64,000 nucleotides of DNA from Mycolicibacterium austroafricanum. Lineage in GTDB: Bacteria; Actinomycetota; Actinomycetes; Mycobacteriales; Mycobacteriaceae. The stretch's first letter is position 1, and every line of letters begins with the position of its first letter. The notes beneath the pieces are model-generated. The model did no database searches, was not told the DNA's origin, and saw only the letters and a program-made list of their open reading frames with translations. The stretch is from NCBI RefSeq assembly GCF_000612725.1, contig NZ_HG964450.1, forward strand, positions 404,034 through 468,033, given 5' to 3'. Shown here in pieces: positions 17,446-25,380 of this stretch. Made by a program: the position numbers and the translations under genes.

Positions 17446-18303
17446 CTACAGGCCCACCCGCGGGAACATCAGAATGTAGAGCTGGCTGATCGCGACGTTG
17501 ACGACCATGAGCACCAGGATGGATTCGACGACGGCGGCGTTGACCGAGTTCGCGACCCCGGTCGGCCCGCCCTGGGTGGACAGCCCCTTCTGACAGGACA
17601 CGATCGCCACGATGGCGCCGAAGATGACCGCCTTGACCAGTGCCACGATCATGTCGCCGGTGGTCGCGAACGACGCGAACGTCGCCACGAAGCTGCCCGG
17701 TGCGCCGTTCTGGAAGTACACGTTGAACAGATAGCTGGCCAGGAAGCCGACGAAGCACACCACGCCGGTCAGCGCGACGCCGATCATGATCGCCGCGGCG
17801 AAACGCGGCACCACGAGGCGGCGGATCACCGACACGCCCATGACCTCCATGGCGTCGGTCTCCTCGCGCATCTTGCGGGAACCGAGGTCCGCGGTGATCG
17901 CCGAGCCGACCGCCGCGGCCATCAGGATCGCGGCGGTCAACGACGCGGCCTGCCGGATCACGGCCAGCCCGCTGGCCGCACCGGCCAGCGACGTCGCGCC
18001 GACCTGACCGGCGAGCAACGCGAACTGGATCGACAGCGTCACCCCGATCGGCAGCGCGACCAGGACGGTGGGCAGCACAGCGGTGCCGGCCATGAACGCA
18101 CCCTGGCGCACGAACTCCTGAAACTGGAAACGCCCGGTGAACAGGTCGACGAAGAACCACTGCAGGGTGCGGACACCCAGGACGAACTGGTCTCCGACCG
18201 TGGCCAGCGACGCCAGCGGATGGCGGCGCACATAGCCCCCGACCCAGTCCTGCACGGCATGGACGGAGTCATCGCGGCGAACCGGCTGATCCGCCGTCGT
18301 CAT
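17446..18303 (-). CDS. YrbE-family (MlaE-like) permease, subunit A
   Basis: A 285-residue membrane permease and first structural gene of the mce operon. The MlaE-type loop is present (VGSAITADLGSRKMREETDA, MEVMGVSVIRRLVVPR), as are several membrane segments, including FAAAIMIGVALTGVVCFVGF. The ATG at 18303 (TTADQPVRR) gives the normal length; no strong ribosome-binding site is seen. A 268-nt gap separates it from the tandem-TetR regulator upstream on the same strand. Confidence 0.9.
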   Translation of the reverse strand: MTTADQPVRRDDSVHAVQDWVGGYVRRHPLASLATVGDQFVLGVRTLQWFFVDLFTGRFQFQEFVRQGAFMAGTAVLPTVLVALPIGVTLSIQFALLAGQVGATSLAGAASGLAVIRQAASLTAAILMAAAVGSAITADLGSRKMREETDAMEVMGVSVIRRLVVPRFAAAIMIGVALTGVVCFVGFLASYLFNVYFQNGAPGSFVATFASFATTGDMIVALVKAVIFGAIVAIVSCQKGLSTQGGPTGVANSVNAAVVESILVLMVVNVAISQLYILMFPRVGL

Positions 18304-18436
18304 GCCTGAAGTCCGTTCCGCCGCAGTGCATTCTGACCGACGATGCCGACGGCCGCACCGCGTGCATGGACCGGGGAGGCGCATGAGCGATTCACGTTCC
18401 ACGCCTCCCGATTTCGATGACCCACCCGTCTGAAGC

Positions 18437-18454
18437 AACCTAGGTAACCAGGTT
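18437..18454. promoter_or_regulatory. imperfect palindrome upstream of yrbEA (candidate operator)
   Basis: AACCTAGGTAACCAGGTT matches its own reverse complement at 14 of 18 positions, with perfect outer arms AACCT/AGGTT. It lies in the 268-nt gap 18304-18571 between the tandem-TetR gene and yrbEA, about 135 nt before the first permease codon. It is a plausible binding site for that regulator. Apart from this the gap shows no gene. Confidence 0.4.
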
Positions 18455-18571
18455 CTGGATGGTCGTCACCGTATGGCCGCAGCGCTGATCGCGTCAAGGT
18501 TTCGGAAATCTTTCATTAACTTATTAGGCGGAGCAGGAGGTGCGCCCCGGGGATTGACGGGGCTGCAGATT

Positions 18572-19783
18572 TCAGGCGTGCTCCGCGAGCAGCAGCACCC
18601 GCAGCAGCCCGCCGACGAGCTGACGCGACGAGTCGGTGTCGGCAAAGCGCTCCAGCCTGCCGATGTCGACGACGAGACCGAGGCCGGCGTGCACAGCGAA
18701 CCTGGCCTCTCGCAGTGACAGATCGGGGCGTGCGACCACCACCTGCCCGGCCCAGCCCTCGACGATCGACCGCTGGATGTTGTGCAGCGCGGCCCGGTCC
18801 TCGGCGGGCACGTTGAGCTGTTCGGCGTAGTAGACGTAGGCCAGCTCCGGCTCGGCGAACGTCCGCCACACATACGCGTCGATCAGCTGGCCGACGGCGG
18901 TACGTTCGTCGGGCGCCATCGCCAGGATCGCGCCCATGTCGCTGGAGACCCGGTCGGCGGCGCGCCGGTAGATGGTGCTGAGCACTGCGGACTTGCCGCT
19001 GAAGTACCGGTAGATCGTCGAGGCGGGCAGGCCGATCGCCGAGGCGATGTCGTCCATTCCGGTCTCGCGGAATCCGTGCTCGTGGAACAGCCGCAGCGCT
19101 GCGGCAAGGATGGCTTCGTACTCGCCGGCGGGACCGATCGACGGGGCCGGACGCCGTCCGGGCTTTTCGCGGGCGGGTACCGCCGGCAGCTCGGCGTCGC
19201 GGAGCCGGCGCGCCAGGCTCACCAGCAATCGCCGCATGTCGTTGACGGGAAGCTTGGCGCGGTGGTCACAGATGCTGCCGATGGCGCTGAGCACCGACGC
19301 GGTCACCGTCCACCGCTGCCTGCTGTCGAGTTCGGGCCGCAGCGCCGACAGCGGCCGCTGCAGGCGGCGGTTGACCACCTTGATCTGCTCGTTCGAGATG
19401 GCCTGATCGGGCTCCTGCAGATACCGCGCCTCCCACCGGTACAGGCCGCCGCTGGCGCGGGTCTTGATCGCCGCGTCGGCCAGCGCAGCAACGATGCGCT
19501 CCCACAACTCCTCCGGGGAGTCGCCGGATTCGTCGTCGGCGAAGGCCGTCGCCGAGACCAGCTGCTCGCCGAGATTCAGCACGGCCGCCCGGAACAGGTC
19601 GTACTTGCCGGAGTAGTGGCGGTACAGCGATGCGGCCGTGACGCCCACGCGCGACGCGATGTCCTCCATGCTGACCGCGTGGTACCCGAGTTCGCTGAAC
19701 GCTTCTGCCGATGCTCGGGCGATCTGTTGCTTACGATCTTTGGGCCGCCTGCGCGCGTCGCGGACGCCCACAGAGGCTGCCAT
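18572..19783 (-). CDS. tandem-TetR regulator, Mce3R-like
   Basis: A 403-residue protein with two complete TetR units in one chain. The first DNA-binding domain is at about 18-65 (ASAEAFSELGYHAVSMEDIA, then VTAASLYRHYSGKYDLFRAA); the second is at about 230-280 (ALRLFHEHGFRETGMDDIAS, LPASTIYRYFSGKSAVLSTI). M. tuberculosis Mce3R (Rv1963c, about 406 residues) has the same rare tandem design and represses mce3, so control of the downstream mce operon is likely. Unlike mce3R, which I recall as divergent from its operon, this gene is co-directional with it. The start ATG 19783 gives a normal N-terminus; the longer open frame looks non-coding. Confidence 0.85.
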   Translation of the reverse strand: MAASVGVRDARRRPKDRKQQIARASAEAFSELGYHAVSMEDIASRVGVTAASLYRHYSGKYDLFRAAVLNLGEQLVSATAFADDESGDSPEELWERIVAALADAAIKTRASGGLYRWEARYLQEPDQAISNEQIKVVNRRLQRPLSALRPELDSRQRWTVTASVLSAIGSICDHRAKLPVNDMRRLLVSLARRLRDAELPAVPAREKPGRRPAPSIGPAGEYEAILAAALRLFHEHGFRETGMDDIASAIGLPASTIYRYFSGKSAVLSTIYRRAADRVSSDMGAILAMAPDERTAVGQLIDAYVWRTFAEPELAYVYYAEQLNVPAEDRAALHNIQRSIVEGWAGQVVVARPDLSLREARFAVHAGLGLVVDIGRLERFADTDSSRQLVGGLLRVLLLAEHA

Positions 19784-20049
19784 ACGGCACACCCTAACGC
19801 TGCGCCCCGCGCCGCGGGCCCGAGTCGGTTTCTTGCGAACGGCCATTAACTTCGAGCGGCTCTCCCGCGCCGCGCTTCGGCGGGCGCGGTCGGTCGCGCC
19901 GACATCGGGTCCGAGCCGTGGACGCCGCCGGGAGGCGGACCCGTCGGCGCGGATGCCACGGATGCCGAAACGCTTGCGCACCAACGGCGCACGCCGCCGA
20001 TGGTGACCGGGCACCGCCGGTACGGGCTTTGATGTGCCACCATCGCCTG

Positions 20050-20379
20050 ATGGCCTCCCGAGACGGTCGAGCGCATCCACCGACCGGGCCCGACGACGAA
20101 CCCGAGGGTCGCGGACGGCGGTTCCTACGCCCGTACCGGAAAGACGACGGTGCCGCGTCCTTCATGGACCGTGCGCTGCTCGTCGCGCTGGCCTACACCG
20201 CGATCGGGGTCGTGTACCTCGGATTCCACGTGCCCGTCCTCGATCGACTCGAGGCGTTGTTCAGCGCGCAATTCACCGTCTTCGCCGATCTTGTCGCCAT
20301 CGTCGCGGCCGTGGTGCTGTGGCCGCTGCTGCTCCTCAGCTCGTGGGCCTGCGGGACGGTCGGGTGCGGCGTGCTGTAA
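20050..20379 (+). CDS. small two-helix membrane protein, unknown function
   Basis: A 109-residue protein with a charged N-terminus (~1-40) and two membrane helices (LLVALAYTAIGVVYLGFHVP and ADLVAIVAAVVLWPLLLLSS), ending with two Cys (ACGTVGCGVL). I do not recognise a family. An upstream in-frame ATG at 20032 is an alternative start. It is divergent from the tandem-TetR gene (266-nt gap 19784-20049, in which I see nothing definite) and 57 nt before fadD8. Confidence 0.5.
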   Translation: MASRDGRAHPPTGPDDEPEGRGRRFLRPYRKDDGAASFMDRALLVALAYTAIGVVYLGFHVPVLDRLEALFSAQFTVFADLVAIVAAVVLWPLLLLSSWACGTVGCGVL

Positions 20380-20412
20380 AAAACGATTTCCGTCGGACCC
20401 TTCTGCGGGAAT

Positions 20413-20426
20413 TGGAACACGTTCTA
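20413..20426. promoter_or_regulatory. KstR-like box at fadD8
   Basis: TGGAACACGTTCTA fits the KstR consensus TnnAACnnGTTnnA at every fixed position. It lies 10 nt before the fadD8 ATG and overlaps a possible -10 (TAGTCT, 20425-20430) placed so that the transcript would begin at or next to the ATG. KstR is the TetR repressor of cholesterol catabolism in mycobacteria, so induction by sterol intermediates is predicted. Confidence 0.65.
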
Positions 20427-20436
20427 GTCTGTAGCC

Positions 20437-22080
20437 ATGACCGCAGTCGATGTCTCCTCGGGCGAGCGCTCGTCGGACCCTCAGCTCCGTCCTTTCCTGC
20501 ATTCCGGCCACCTCACCGTCGGCGCGCTGAAGCGCCACAAGGACCGGCCCGTGCTGTTTCTCGGCGACACCACGTTGACCGGTGGCGAACTCGCCGATCG
20601 CATCAGCCAGTACATCCAGGCGTTCGAGGCGCTCGGGGCCGGTACCGGTGCCGCCGTCGGCCTGCTGTCGCTGAACCGGCCCGAGGTGCTGATGATCATC
20701 GGCGCGGGCCAGACCCAGGGCTACCGCCGCACGGCACTACACCCTCTAGGCTCGCTCGACGATCACGCCTACGTGCTCACCGACGCCGAGGTGACGTCGC
20801 TGATCATCGATCCCAACCCGATGTTCGTCGAACGTGCGCTCGGACTGGTCGAGAAGGTGCCGACCCTCACGCAGGTGCTGACCATCGGCCCGGTTCCCGA
20901 GGAGTTCGCCAAGGCCGGGGTGAAGGCGGTGGACCTCAGCGCCGAGGCGGCGAAGTACTCCCCCAGGCCGCTGACGGCTGCGGCCCTGCCCCCGGACCAC
21001 ATCGGCGGGTTGACCTACACCGGCGGCACCACCGGTAAGCCCAAGGGCGTCATCGGCACCACGCAGTCGATCACCACGATGACGACCGTGCAGCTCGCGG
21101 AATGGGAATGGCCGGAGAACCCGCGCTTCCTGATGTGCACGCCGCTCTCGCACGCCGGCGCGGCGTTCTTCACCCCCGTCATCGTCAAGGGCGGTGAGCT
21201 GATCGTGCTGACGAAGTTCGATCCGGCCGAGGTGCTGCGCGTGATCGAGGAGCAGAAGATCACCGCGACGATGCTCGTGCCGTCGATGATCTACGCGCTG
21301 ATGGACCATCCCGATTCCCACACCCGCGATCTGTCGTCGCTGGAGACCGTTTACTACGGCGCGTCGGCGATGAATCCGGTGCGGCTCAAAGAGGCGATCC
21401 GCCGGTTCGGGCCGATCTTCGCGCAGTATTACGGCCAGTCCGAGGCGCCGATGGTGATCACCTACCTGTCCAAGAAGGAGCACGACGACAAGAGGCTGAC
21501 GTCGTGTGGCCGGCCGACGCTGTTCGCGAAGGTCGCACTGCTCGGCGAGGACGGGCAGCCCGTCCCGCAGGGTGAGGTCGGGGAGATCTGCGTGTCGGGT
21601 CCGCTGCTGTCGGGCGGGTACTGGAACCTGCCGGAGGCGACGGCCGAGACGTTCCGGGACGGCTGGATGCACACCGGCGATCTGGCCCGCGAGGACGAGG
21701 ACGGCTTCTATTTCATCGTCGACCGCACCAAGGACATGATCGTCACCGGCGGGTTCAACGTCTTCCCCCGCGAGGTGGAAGACGTTGTCGCCGAGCATCC
21801 GTCGATCGCGCAGGTGTGCGTGATCGGCACCCCCGACGAGAAGTGGGGGGAGGCGGTGACGGCCGTGGTGGTCCTGCGGCCCGACGCCGACCGCTCCGAG
21901 GCGGCCGTCGAGACGATGACGGTGGAGATCCAGGCGTCGGTCAAGGAACGCAAGGGGTCGGTGCATGCCCCCAAGCAGGTGATCGTCGTGGACTCGGTAC
22001 CGGTGACCGCGCTCGGCAAGCCGGACAAGAAGGCGGTGCGGGCGCGGTTCTGGGAAGGCGCGGGGCGTTCCATCGGCTGA
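20437..22080 (+). CDS. fadD8: acyl-CoA ligase FadD8
   Basis: A 547-residue ANL-superfamily ligase that closely follows M. tuberculosis FadD8 (Rv0551c): VGALKRHKDRPVLFLGDTTL, GYRRTALHPLGS, the P-loop TYTGGTTGKPKGV, YYGQSEAPMVITYL, WMHTGDLAREDEDGFYFIVD, TGGFNVFPREVEDV and the C-terminal lysine motif TALGKPDKKAVRARFW. It should activate a fatty or sterol-derived acid to its CoA thioester in the cytoplasm. A KstR-like box sits just upstream and the transcript may be leaderless. The stop codon is embedded in the first unit of a palindromic repeat array. Confidence 0.93.
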   Translation: MTAVDVSSGERSSDPQLRPFLHSGHLTVGALKRHKDRPVLFLGDTTLTGGELADRISQYIQAFEALGAGTGAAVGLLSLNRPEVLMIIGAGQTQGYRRTALHPLGSLDDHAYVLTDAEVTSLIIDPNPMFVERALGLVEKVPTLTQVLTIGPVPEEFAKAGVKAVDLSAEAAKYSPRPLTAAALPPDHIGGLTYTGGTTGKPKGVIGTTQSITTMTTVQLAEWEWPENPRFLMCTPLSHAGAAFFTPVIVKGGELIVLTKFDPAEVLRVIEEQKITATMLVPSMIYALMDHPDSHTRDLSSLETVYYGASAMNPVRLKEAIRRFGPIFAQYYGQSEAPMVITYLSKKEHDDKRLTSCGRPTLFAKVALLGEDGQPVPQGEVGEICVSGPLLSGGYWNLPEATAETFRDGWMHTGDLAREDEDGFYFIVDRTKDMIVTGGFNVFPREVEDVVAEHPSIAQVCVIGTPDEKWGEAVTAVVVLRPDADRSEAAVETMTVEIQASVKERKGSVHAPKQVIVVDSVPVTALGKPDKKAVRARFWEGAGRSIG

Positions 22081-22158
22081 GCCGATGATCAAGCAGGAGC
22101 CGGCTGAGCCAATGATCAGGCAGGGGTCGGCTGAGTCAGCAGGGGTCGGCTGAGTCGA
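22073..22158. repeat. 27-bp palindromic tandem array between fadD8 and a GntR gene
   Basis: CGGCTGAG recurs at 22074, 22101, 22128 and 22147 (periods 27, 27 and 19). Each full unit is a 13-bp palindromic core, TCGGCTGAGCCGA or a near variant, plus a 14-nt spacer (TGATCAAGCAGGAG, TGATCAGGCAGGGG). The first core contains the fadD8 stop TGA, and the array covers the 3' end of the GntR gene. The same core and period recur at 55786-55880. Confidence 0.85.
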
Positions 22159-22813
22159 CTCCCGCCAGGATCCGGTCCAGCAGTTCACCGGCGGTACGGG
22201 CCGCCTGCTCGACGTCGCCTGCGGCGATCTGGTCTACGAGCACGCCGTGGTCGACCATCTCCACCGGCACATGGCGCGTCGTCGCCACGCTGGCCGTGAC
22301 CACCTCGATCAGACCGCGGTAGAGCTCGGTGAGGGTGCGGTTGCCCGAGCCGCGCACCACGGCGTGGTGGAATTCGGCGTCGGCGCGGGCGAACGCGTCG
22401 GTGTCGTCGGCTGCCGCGCATGCGTCGCGGCGGGCCAGCAGCGTGCGCATCTCCGCGATGTCGGCGGGCGTGCAGTGGGCCGCGGCCAGGCGCGCGCCTT
22501 CGACCTCGAGCGCGCGGCGCACTTGCAGCACCTCACGCAGCTCGGCGCCGCACAGTCGGCGCAGCGCGCCGGACACCTCGCTGGTGGCCCGCACGTAGGT
22601 GCCGTCGCCCTGGCGGACTTCGAGGATCCCCGCATGCGCGAGCGCACGAACCGCTTCGCGCACGGTGTTGCGCCCCACCCCGAGCGACTCGACCAGCACC
22701 GTCTCGTTGGGTATGCGTTCGCCGACGCGCCACTCGCCGCCGGCGACGGCACGCCGGAGTTGCTCGATGACCTGGTCGACCAGACCGGTACGCCGGGCAG
22801 TACTCAGTGGCAC
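22136..22813 (-). CDS. FadR/GntR family transcriptional regulator
   Basis: A 225-residue regulator with a winged helix at about 10-75 (LVDQVIEQLRRAVAGGEW, ETVLVESLGVGRNTVREAVR, EVRQGDGTYV) and a FCD-type helical effector domain with metal-binding-like residues (DAEFHHAVV, then DHGVLVDQIAAGD). The GTG at 22813 is chosen because the winged helix starts there. It is divergent from a CynX/NimT-type transporter; the short TGGCACC sequence occurs near both starts in the shared 49-nt gap. Its last codons lie inside the palindromic array, so the C-terminus may have been altered by repeat expansion. Confidence 0.87.
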   Translation of the reverse strand: MPLSTARRTGLVDQVIEQLRRAVAGGEWRVGERIPNETVLVESLGVGRNTVREAVRALAHAGILEVRQGDGTYVRATSEVSGALRRLCGAELREVLQVRRALEVEGARLAAAHCTPADIAEMRTLLARRDACAAADDTDAFARADAEFHHAVVRGSGNRTLTELYRGLIEVVTASVATTRHVPVEMVDHGVLVDQIAAGDVEQAARTAGELLDRILAGVDSADPC

Positions 22814-22862
22814 CCTGTAAAACCTTTTCGTCCAATCATGGGATGTATGGCACCGTAGCAAG

Positions 22863-24083
22863 GTGCGGACCGAACGGCAGGAAATCACCACGGACCCGGC
22901 GCTCGACCCGGCGAGTCGCGTCCCGACGGTGGCCGGAGGTGCGCTCCTGGCGGTGGCCGTCGTGCTCACCGCGCTGAACCTGCGTCCCGCCGTCACCAGC
23001 ATCGCGACGCTGCTCGAGGACATCCGCGCCGAACTGTCGGTGTCGGCCACCTGGGCCGGACTGCTGATGACGCTGCCCGCGCTGTGTTTCGCCGGCGCCG
23101 GCTTCGCCGCCCCGTGGCTGGCCGCCCGGATCGGTCTTGGCCGCACCATCTCGGCAGCGATGGTCGCGCTCACCGCAGGGCTCGCGGTGCGCGGGGCCGC
23201 CGGACCGCACGTCGTCATCGGCGCCACGCTCGTCGCCTGCGCCGGAATCGCGCTCGCCAACGTGCTGATCCCGGTCGTCATCAAGGGGTCCTTCCCCGCG
23301 CGGATCGGGCTGATGACGGGGATCTACACCGCGGCCCTGCAGGGCGGTGGGGCGCTGGGGTCCGCGGTGACGCCCGGTTTGGAGGAGCCGCTGGGCGGCT
23401 GGCGTGCGGCGGTGGCAGTGTGGGCGGTGGTCTCCCTGTTGGCCCTGATGGTGTGGGTTCCGGCGACGGGGCGCCACCGCGGCACGTGGGCCGCGCACAG
23501 CCTGCCCGCCGGCCGGCGTTCACTGCTGGGCAGCCCGCTGGCCTGGACGATCACGCTGTTCTTCGGCAGCCAGGCGTTCATGGCATACATCGTGATGGGC
23601 TGGCTGCCGCAGGTGCTGGTCGACAACGGCGTGGACCAGGTGCAGGCCGGCCTTCTGGTCGGCCTGACGTCACTGATCGGCGTGCCGCTGTCGTTGTTGA
23701 TCGCGCCGATGGCCGCGCGCAGACCCAGCCAGAGCGGGTGGATCGTCGCGGTGGGCATATTCGGCTTCGCCGGCGCCATCGGGTTGATGGTGGCACCCGC
23801 GGCGCAGCCGCTGCTGTGGAGTGTGCTGATCGGGATCGGCATGAGCGCGTTCTCCATGGCGCTCGCGGTGCTCGGGCTGCGGGCCCGCTCAGCGGCGGAC
23901 ACCGCGCAACTCTCCGGCATGGTGCAGGGGTTCGGTTATCTGATCGCCGGCGCCGGACCCTTCCTCTTCGGCCTGCTCCATGACATGTCGGATGGGTGGA
24001 CGGTGCCCTGGATGATGTTCCTCGCCGTCTACGCGGTGCAGATCATCACCGGGGCGCTGGCCGGGCGGGCCCGCTACGTCTGA
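22863..24083 (+). CDS. CynX/NimT-family MFS transporter
   Basis: A 406-residue major facilitator protein with about 12 membrane helices. ALNLRPAVTSIATLLEDIRA near the N-terminus is typical of the CynX/NimT group (cyanate and 2-nitroimidazole transport), as are WAGLLMTLPALCFAGAGFAA and the late LRARSAADTAQLSGMVQGFG. It starts at a GTG. The divergent FadR-type regulator is the likely controller. The natural substrate is not predictable; a small organic anion is possible. Confidence 0.88.
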   Translation: MRTERQEITTDPALDPASRVPTVAGGALLAVAVVLTALNLRPAVTSIATLLEDIRAELSVSATWAGLLMTLPALCFAGAGFAAPWLAARIGLGRTISAAMVALTAGLAVRGAAGPHVVIGATLVACAGIALANVLIPVVIKGSFPARIGLMTGIYTAALQGGGALGSAVTPGLEEPLGGWRAAVAVWAVVSLLALMVWVPATGRHRGTWAAHSLPAGRRSLLGSPLAWTITLFFGSQAFMAYIVMGWLPQVLVDNGVDQVQAGLLVGLTSLIGVPLSLLIAPMAARRPSQSGWIVAVGIFGFAGAIGLMVAPAAQPLLWSVLIGIGMSAFSMALAVLGLRARSAADTAQLSGMVQGFGYLIAGAGPFLFGLLHDMSDGWTVPWMMFLAVYAVQIITGALAGRARYV

Positions 24084-24105
24084 GCGCCCAGGGCACAATC
24101 ACGGC

Positions 24106-25356
24106 ATGCGGACCTGCCCCGGGGACCACCTCGGCCTGGACTTTCCCACCGACGCTGCGTCATTGGGCGCGGCGGGTCCCGACTTCCTCACCGCGGCGTT
24201 GCGCCGGTCGGGCGTACTGGCCGGGGACGACGCCGTGGTCGCCGTCGACGAGTTGACCGAGTTTCGCGGCGGCAGCACCGGCCGCAAGGCGCTGCTGACG
24301 GTGTCCTACCGCAGTACCGGCCGGCTCCCGCGTGAGTTGTTCGTCAAGTTCTCCCGCGATTTCGACGATCCGGCCCGCGATCTCGGGCGCAGTCAGATGG
24401 CGCTGGAGGTCCGCTTCGCGTTGCTCACCCGGGCCCCGGGTTTTCCGATCGCCGTGCCGCGCTGCGTGTTCGCCGACTACCACGGCGCCTCGGGCAGCGG
24501 TGTTCTGATCACGGAACGGATTCCATTTGGAGACAACGGAATAGAGCGCCAATACGACAAGTGCGCCGACCATGCGATGCCCGAGCCGGTGCAGCACTAC
24601 ACGGCGTTGTTCAGTGCGCTGGGCCGTCTCGCCGGTGCCCACAAGGCCGGCCGCCTCGGCAACGACGAGGACTTCGCGGTCGACATGCGCCTGCTGTCGG
24701 TCGGCCGGCGTGCGCCCTACACCGCCGATCAACTGCGGCGCCGCGTCGACCTGCTCGCCCAACTCGGCGCCCGTCACCCCGGCCTGGTACCGGCCAATGT
24801 CGTTTCACCGTCCTTTGTTTCACGGCTTCACGACGACGTCGGCGTCATCGCGGGGCGGGTCGACGCGCTGTGGGACCGGCTGGCCGCCGACGCGGACCAC
24901 CTCGCGCTGTGCCACTGGAACGCCAACGTCGACAACGCGTGGTTCTGGCGCGACGGGGACCGGCTCAGCTGCGGGTTGCTGGACTGGGGGTGCGTCGGCC
25001 AGATGAACCTCGCGATGGCGATCTGGGGCGCACTGTGCAGCGCGGAAACTGCTATGTGGGACAACCACTTCGACGATCTGGTGAATCACTTCGTCGCCGA
25101 GTATTCCGCCGCGGGAGGACCGGAACTGGACGCGGCGACACTGCGTGAGCACGTGATCGCCTACGTCGCGATCATGGGTACCGCCTGGCTGCTCGACGTG
25201 CCGGGGTATCTGCTGAAACTGCTGCCCGAGACGGTGACCGACCGGTTCGACCCGCGGATCGCCGGCGATGAGCAGGCCCGTAGCCGGCTGCTGATGATGA
25301 CGAATTTTCTGAATCTGTGGGAGAAGTCGGACGTCCGCGCGGTGCTTGAGGGCTGA
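24106..25356 (+). CDS. APH/CHK kinase-fold protein with altered catalytic loop
   Basis: A 416-residue protein of the aminoglycoside phosphotransferase-like fold. The N-lobe has FRGGSTGRKALLTVSYR and FVKFSRD (ATP-binding lysine), then VLITERIPFG (hinge). The catalytic loop near residue 270 reads CHWNANVDNAWF where the family normally has HGDxxxxN, so the catalytic Asp is Asn; the metal-binding Asp in LLDWGCVG is kept. It might have reduced or different activity. It follows the MFS gene by 22 nt and precedes a HAD gene. The substrate is unknown. Confidence 0.72.
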   Translation: MRTCPGDHLGLDFPTDAASLGAAGPDFLTAALRRSGVLAGDDAVVAVDELTEFRGGSTGRKALLTVSYRSTGRLPRELFVKFSRDFDDPARDLGRSQMALEVRFALLTRAPGFPIAVPRCVFADYHGASGSGVLITERIPFGDNGIERQYDKCADHAMPEPVQHYTALFSALGRLAGAHKAGRLGNDEDFAVDMRLLSVGRRAPYTADQLRRRVDLLAQLGARHPGLVPANVVSPSFVSRLHDDVGVIAGRVDALWDRLAADADHLALCHWNANVDNAWFWRDGDRLSCGLLDWGCVGQMNLAMAIWGALCSAETAMWDNHFDDLVNHFVAEYSAAGGPELDAATLREHVIAYVAIMGTAWLLDVPGYLLKLLPETVTDRFDPRIAGDEQARSRLLMMTNFLNLWEKSDVRAVLEG

Positions 25357-25380
25357 CCACTCATCGCGCGCCCTGGCAGG

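Noticed and set aside
16331..18160. A 609-codon open frame on the minus strand across the YrbE genes
   Set aside because: Out of frame with both permeases, Arg-rich, and no domain visible; a shadow frame.
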